A stretch of 9,564 nt of DNA, taken from Erythrobacter sp. Lineage in GTDB: Bacteria; Pseudomonadota; Alphaproteobacteria; Sphingomonadales; Sphingomonadaceae. The notes below the pieces were generated by a model. That model saw only the letters and a list, made by a program, of their open reading frames with translations, searched no databases and was not told the origin of the DNA. Positions 6,707 to 9,564 of the stretch are shown in pieces. The position numbers were made by a program, and so were the translations under genes. The DNA lies in NCBI GenBank assembly GCA_030731635.1, contig JANQTR010000248.1, forward strand, positions 1 through 9,564, read 5' to 3'. Each line of letters opens with the position of its first letter. The first letter of the stretch is position 1.

Positions 6707-7668
6707 TGCGCAAATCCTTCGGCAGGAGCGGGGAAACGGGTCAGGCGGATTGCCATGCGGTCTTCGGTGGTGCCGATGCTGCCGTGGGCCAGCACCCGTT
6801 CGCCCACCATCAGCGGCACTTGCCGGCCCATCGCCAGCGGGATCTGGTCGCCCGGCGCCAGCGTCTGTAGCCGCGCAAGCGAGAGGTCGAATTCGGCCAG
6901 CACCACGTGCAGCGACAGCGGCATGGTGGCAAACGGCGCGGCCATGCCGGTCGCCGGGGTGCGGTCGGCCGGACGGACGCGTGCCGTGCGGCCTGCGCCG
7001 GGCAGCAGGCGGTCCAACCGCTCCGGCGCCAAGGCCAGACTGGCGCGCCATTCGCTGCCCTGCCGGTTGGCGATGGTGATGGTCACCATCATGCAGGGCG
7101 CAGCCAGATCGAACGCCTTGAGCCGCGCCGCGCTTTCGCTGCGGATGATTACGCCTGCGGCATTGGCGCCGCGCATTGCGCTGCCTGCGGGTGGGGGCGC
7201 CTCGCCAAAACTGACGCGGGTGATCGCCTGAGCAATCATCGCGGCGGCTTCATCCACCATCAGCGCAGCCGAACGCGGCAACTGTTCCGGCACGCTGCCG
7301 GTCTGCTTGCCATCGCCGCCGAATGAACGATCAGTCAGCGCCACAGCAGCGGCAAAATCGAAACTCAACAGCGCGGTTTCGGCGCTGAGGCCGCACCGCA
7401 GCAGGCTGTTGGCGGCAACCTCACCGATCCGGCGCAGCGCATCGGCACCGCTTAGCGCCTCAGGTTCGGAAATGGTCACATCCAGCCGGTCACCCGACAA
7501 TAATGGCGACAGGTCATCGGCCAGCACACGCGCCAGATCGCGGCGCCACGCGGCCATCATCGCATCGCGTTCTTCCGGCCGGGGGCCGCGCCCAAGGCCA
7601 TGCTCGGTCAGTTCCGAGCAATGCTGCGCAGCGGTGCGCGCAGCGGCGAATTCGTGGGACATTCTCAT
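6703..7668 (-). CDS. fliM: flagellar motor switch protein FliM (divergent, no CheY-binding motif seen)
   Basis: This is a 321-residue C-ring protein joining FliG to FliN. The middle domain (about residues 40-215) contains the family's FDFAAAVALTDRSFGGDG segment, with the conserved GG.G near residue 140. The C-terminal SpoA domain (about 240-310) includes MPLSLHVVLAEFDLSLARLQTLAPGDQIPL and GSIGTTEDRMAIRL. In most FliM proteins the first 15 or so residues hold a motif of the type LSQ.EIDALL that binds phosphorylated CheY. Here the N-terminus reads MRMSHEFAAARTAAQHCSEL and shows no such motif. I prefer ATG 7668 because it forms an ATGA overlap with the fliL stop; ATG 7662 is possible and changes only two residues. 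The open frame continuing to 7866 runs back inside fliL and looks non-coding. Confidence 0.9.
   Translation of the reverse strand: MRMSHEFAAARTAAQHCSELTEHGLGRGPRPEERDAMMAAWRRDLARVLADDLSPLLSGDRLDVTISEPEALSGADALRRIGEVAANSLLRCGLSAETALLSFDFAAAVALTDRSFGGDGKQTGSVPEQLPRSAALMVDEAAAMIAQAITRVSFGEAPPPAGSAMRGANAAGVIIRSESAARLKAFDLAAPCMMVTITIANRQGSEWRASLALAPERLDRLLPGAGRTARVRPADRTPATGMAAPFATMPLSLHVVLAEFDLSLARLQTLAPGDQIPLAMGRQVPLMVGERVLAHGSIGTTEDRMAIRLTRFPAPAEGFAQ
6715..6720 (-). promoter_or_regulatory. ribosome binding site of fliN inside the end of fliM
   Basis: On the minus strand this reads GAAGGA, within the last codons of fliM and 8 bases before the fliN ATG at 6706. It fixes the fliN start and shows that fliN can be initiated independently as well as by coupling through the ATGA overlap. 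A high FliN to FliM ratio is known in C-rings. Confidence 0.65.
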
Positions 7669-8270
7669 TGGACGAGGAACCCCCGGAAATGCACAGCGTC
7701 GATGCCGCCAAAGCCTTCGTTTTCCACCAACACGGCGTTGATCGCGGCGGTCAGCCGCTTGGCCAGGCGTTCCTTGCCGCCGGGATCGTAGATTTCGGCT
7801 TCGGGCGTCGCGGCCAGCTCGGTCAGGATCGCGGAGCGGATCGCCAGTTCGTGATTGTGCACCCATTGCAAAACGCGGCCATCGCGCCGGGTCGATACGG
7901 CAAGTTCAACCTGCACCAGCCCCGGCGAATCGGCGAGGTTGGAGGTGAAGGTCTCCTCAAAGCTGTAATAGACGGTGCGATACTTGCTGCCGCCGTCACC
8001 ATAGACCGGCGGGGTTTCGTCCTTTTTCTTTTCGGCGCCGGGCAGCGGATAGGGATCTTCCTCGCCCTTCATCACCAGTTTGGGGGTGTCGGGTTCGTCG
8101 TGTCCGGTTTCGCCGAACATGCCCATGGCAAAGGCACCATATGCGCCGCCCGCGCCAAGACCCAGCAACAGCACAGCGCCGATGATGATCTTGATCATCC
8201 CGCCCTTGCCCTTGCCCGACTTGCCGCCGTCTTCAACGTCCTTGTCGGCTTTTTCCTTGCCCTTGGACAT
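7665..8270 (-). CDS. fliL: flagellar basal body-associated protein FliL
   Basis: This 201-residue inner-membrane protein surrounds or supports the stator complex at the basal body and raises motor output. A short lysine-rich cytoplasmic N-terminus (about residues 1-24) is followed by one transmembrane helix (about 25-48) and an acidic linker. The periplasmic domain contains YSFEETFTSNLADSPGLVQVELAVSTR and ends with KERLAKRLTAAINAVL and a hydrophobic C-terminus (HFRGFLVQ), the pattern expected of FliL. I take ATG 8270 as the start. A GGGAG Shine-Dalgarno lies at 8281-8285, 10 bases upstream of it. A GTG two codons earlier (8276) is only 4 bases from that site and is less likely. The gene lies 47 bases after fliK and overlaps fliM by four bases. 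Confidence 0.93.
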   Translation of the reverse strand: MSKGKEKADKDVEDGGKSGKGKGGMIKIIIGAVLLLGLGAGGAYGAFAMGMFGETGHDEPDTPKLVMKGEEDPYPLPGAEKKKDETPPVYGDGGSKYRTVYYSFEETFTSNLADSPGLVQVELAVSTRRDGRVLQWVHNHELAIRSAILTELAATPEAEIYDPGGKERLAKRLTAAINAVLVENEGFGGIDAVHFRGFLVQ

Positions 8271-8317
8271 GCGCACTCAACTCCCTGTTTGGCTGTCACC
8301 CCTGGCGCTTCGCCCGG

Positions 8318-9564
8318 TCAGGCGAACACACCCCGATCACGCGGATCAGCCCGCGCGGCATCGTTTTCACCCGCGCGCGCGGCCACCGAATCGGTGGTGT
8401 GCGGCTGGCGTTGTTGCGATGGTTGCTGGCCTTGGTGTTGCCCGCCGTCATCGCGGTTCGACGATTGCGCCAAGTATGGTTGAGACGATCCTTGCCCCCC
8501 GTTAGGGGAAGCCCCGTAGCGTTGGTCTGATGTGCCATTTTGGCCCGCATTTCCGTTGCTGTTGGCGTTGCTATTGGCGCCGGCGGTATCGGCGGCTGCG
8601 GTAATCGCGCGTTCGGTCAGGGCCGCCTGGATCGCCGGGACAAAGCCGGGATCGCGGCTGGCCAGCACAGCGCGCCAATCCTGCCCGCCCACCTGTTCAA
8701 GCCGCAGCGAGACGGGGCCGAATTCGGCATGGCGCAGCGTCAGTTCGGGGCGCGCCGCGCGCAGGGCTTCGCGCAGTTCGCCGACCGCTGCGATGGTGCT
8801 TTCCTGCTGCGGCGCGGGGGCGCGTGGTTCGCTGCGATCAATCGCCGGGGTGGGGGACAGATTGGTGGGAGCGATTGCGGCGGGCGGGGTCGGGGCCGAT
8901 GCCGGGGCAGGATCAGCCAGCACCGCCATCGACGGTGCCGTTGCCGGATTTGGGGCAGGGGTGGATGATGATGATCCGGTGTCCGGAGCATCGGTGGCAG
9001 AATCAGCCAGCACATCGCTTAACGTCACCTGCGCGGGCAAAGCGGCATGTTCGCCGCGCAGGGGCGCAGCGCCAGCTTGCGCCGCGCCAGTGCGCGAATC
9101 GATGCCGCCTTGGCGCGCGCCCTGCACAGGCGGACGGGCGGGTGCAGTAATGCCGCGCGCAGCGACAGGCGCCGCTGTAGATGGCGTGACCGCGATCGGG
9201 GCAGGTCTAGGCGCGGCAGCATTGGCCAAAGCGACCGCCACCACCACGCCAGCATCCGGCACGATCACGGTTGCAGTCTCTGTCGCAGTTTCATCGGCGG
9301 CCTCTGCCTCAAAATCAGTGCCCGCTTGATTGTTCAGCAGGCTGACCGGGGCGGCTTCAGGCTCGGCAGCCAGATCAGCCCGCATCCGTCCGGGGGTAAG
9401 GGCGGCGATGGGCGCGGGGGTGGTCGGCACCACTGGGGGCGGCGCTGCTGCGATCGGGGACGGCAAAGCTGTGCCGTGTTCCGGCAAGATCGTGCCGCCC
9501 GGCGCTTGGCCCGTGGACAGGCGATTGGCGGGCGCTTGCGGCAATTCGCGCATAAGCGCCGGGG
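8318..9564 (-). CDS. fliK: flagellar hook-length control protein FliK (5' end outside window)
   Basis: The frame is open to the right edge, so at least 414 residues are visible. FliK is secreted during hook growth, acts as a molecular ruler and triggers the FlhB specificity switch. The first two thirds are a long alanine/proline/threonine-rich region of low complexity, as in other FliK proteins. Near residues 256-315 (counted from the ATG at 9553) comes the conserved hook-length domain: ELREALRAARPELTLRHAEFG, then VSLRLEQVGGQDWRAVLASRD, and an ending QAALTERA. A hydrophilic glutamine/asparagine-rich C-terminal tail follows. An ATG at 9553 is available, but the frame continues upstream without a stop, so the true start probably lies beyond the edge. 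The ILPEHGTALP segment near the N-terminus suggests that some preceding sequence is missing. Stop TGA is at 8318-8320. Confidence 0.88.
   Translation of the reverse strand, partial: PALMRELPQAPANRLSTGQAPGGTILPEHGTALPSPIAAAPPPVVPTTPAPIAALTPGRMRADLAAEPEAAPVSLLNNQAGTDFEAEAADETATETATVIVPDAGVVVAVALANAAAPRPAPIAVTPSTAAPVAARGITAPARPPVQGARQGGIDSRTGAAQAGAAPLRGEHAALPAQVTLSDVLADSATDAPDTGSSSSTPAPNPATAPSMAVLADPAPASAPTPPAAIAPTNLSPTPAIDRSEPRAPAPQQESTIAAVGELREALRAARPELTLRHAEFGPVSLRLEQVGGQDWRAVLASRDPGFVPAIQAALTERAITAAADTAGANSNANSNGNAGQNGTSDQRYGASPNGGQGSSQPYLAQSSNRDDGGQHQGQQPSQQRQPHTTDSVAARAGENDAARADPRDRGVFA
8555..8578. repeat. 12-bp tandem duplication inside fliK
   Basis: Two adjacent 12-base units (8555-8566 and 8567-8578) differ at one position. 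In the fliK frame they encode two copies of a four-residue asparagine/serine/alanine unit (ANSN-ANSN) in the flexible segment just after the hook-length domain. The repeat is in frame, so gain or loss of a unit would only change linker length. It is short and of minor importance. Confidence 0.6.

Noticed and set aside
8532..9329. Plus-strand frame with a signal-peptide-like start opposite fliK
   Set aside because: The hydrophobic start is the antisense of the Asn/Gly/Gln-rich fliK linker, and the rest is Ala/Gly/Ser low-complexity sequence. FliK on the minus strand has the conserved hook-length domain.

Overview
This window is most likely from an alphaproteobacterium, and probably from Sphingomonadales. 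I infer this from the high GC content, the fliK-L-M-N-O-P-Q-R-flhB gene order, and the style of the divergent FliK, FliM and FliS proteins. The lineage call is by eye and was not tested by a search.

Layout: positions 1-115 (+) hold the C-terminal end of an unidentified, probably membrane-associated protein. It is followed by a complete alpha/beta-hydrolase (171-1046, +). From 1090 to the right edge everything is one minus-strand flagellar operon. In transcription order it reads fliK (5' end outside the window), fliL, fliM, fliN, fliO, fliP, fliQ, fliR, flhB, fliD, fliS. The genes are tightly packed: ATGA overlaps at fliL/fliM, fliM/fliN and fliR/flhB, a TAATG overlap at fliO/fliP, and gaps of 12-47 bases elsewhere. 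One long transcript with translational coupling is the simplest reading.

How the genes work together: FliP, FliQ, FliR and FlhB form the core of the flagellar type III export gate, and FliO helps assemble FliP. FliK measures the hook and, through FlhB, switches the gate from hook to filament substrates. FliM and FliN form the C-ring (switch). FliL supports the stator at the basal body. FliD caps the filament and FliS chaperones flagellin. flhA, fliI, fliG, flagellin and the motor genes are not in the window.

Main points of interest: (1) a perfect 16-bp ParB-binding parS palindrome in the 43-base gap between the convergent hydrolase and fliS genes, suggesting that this locus lies in the origin-proximal centromere region; (2) FlhB has NPLH where the self-cleavage motif is normally NPTH; (3) FliM lacks the N-terminal CheY-binding EIDALL-type motif; (4) FliN has its SpoA domain at the N-terminus followed by a low-complexity tail, the reverse of the usual layout. 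I see no mobile element, CRISPR array, RNA gene or undescribed multi-gene system. Apart from these details the region is an ordinary flagellar operon. No stretch longer than 60 bases lacks a gene.
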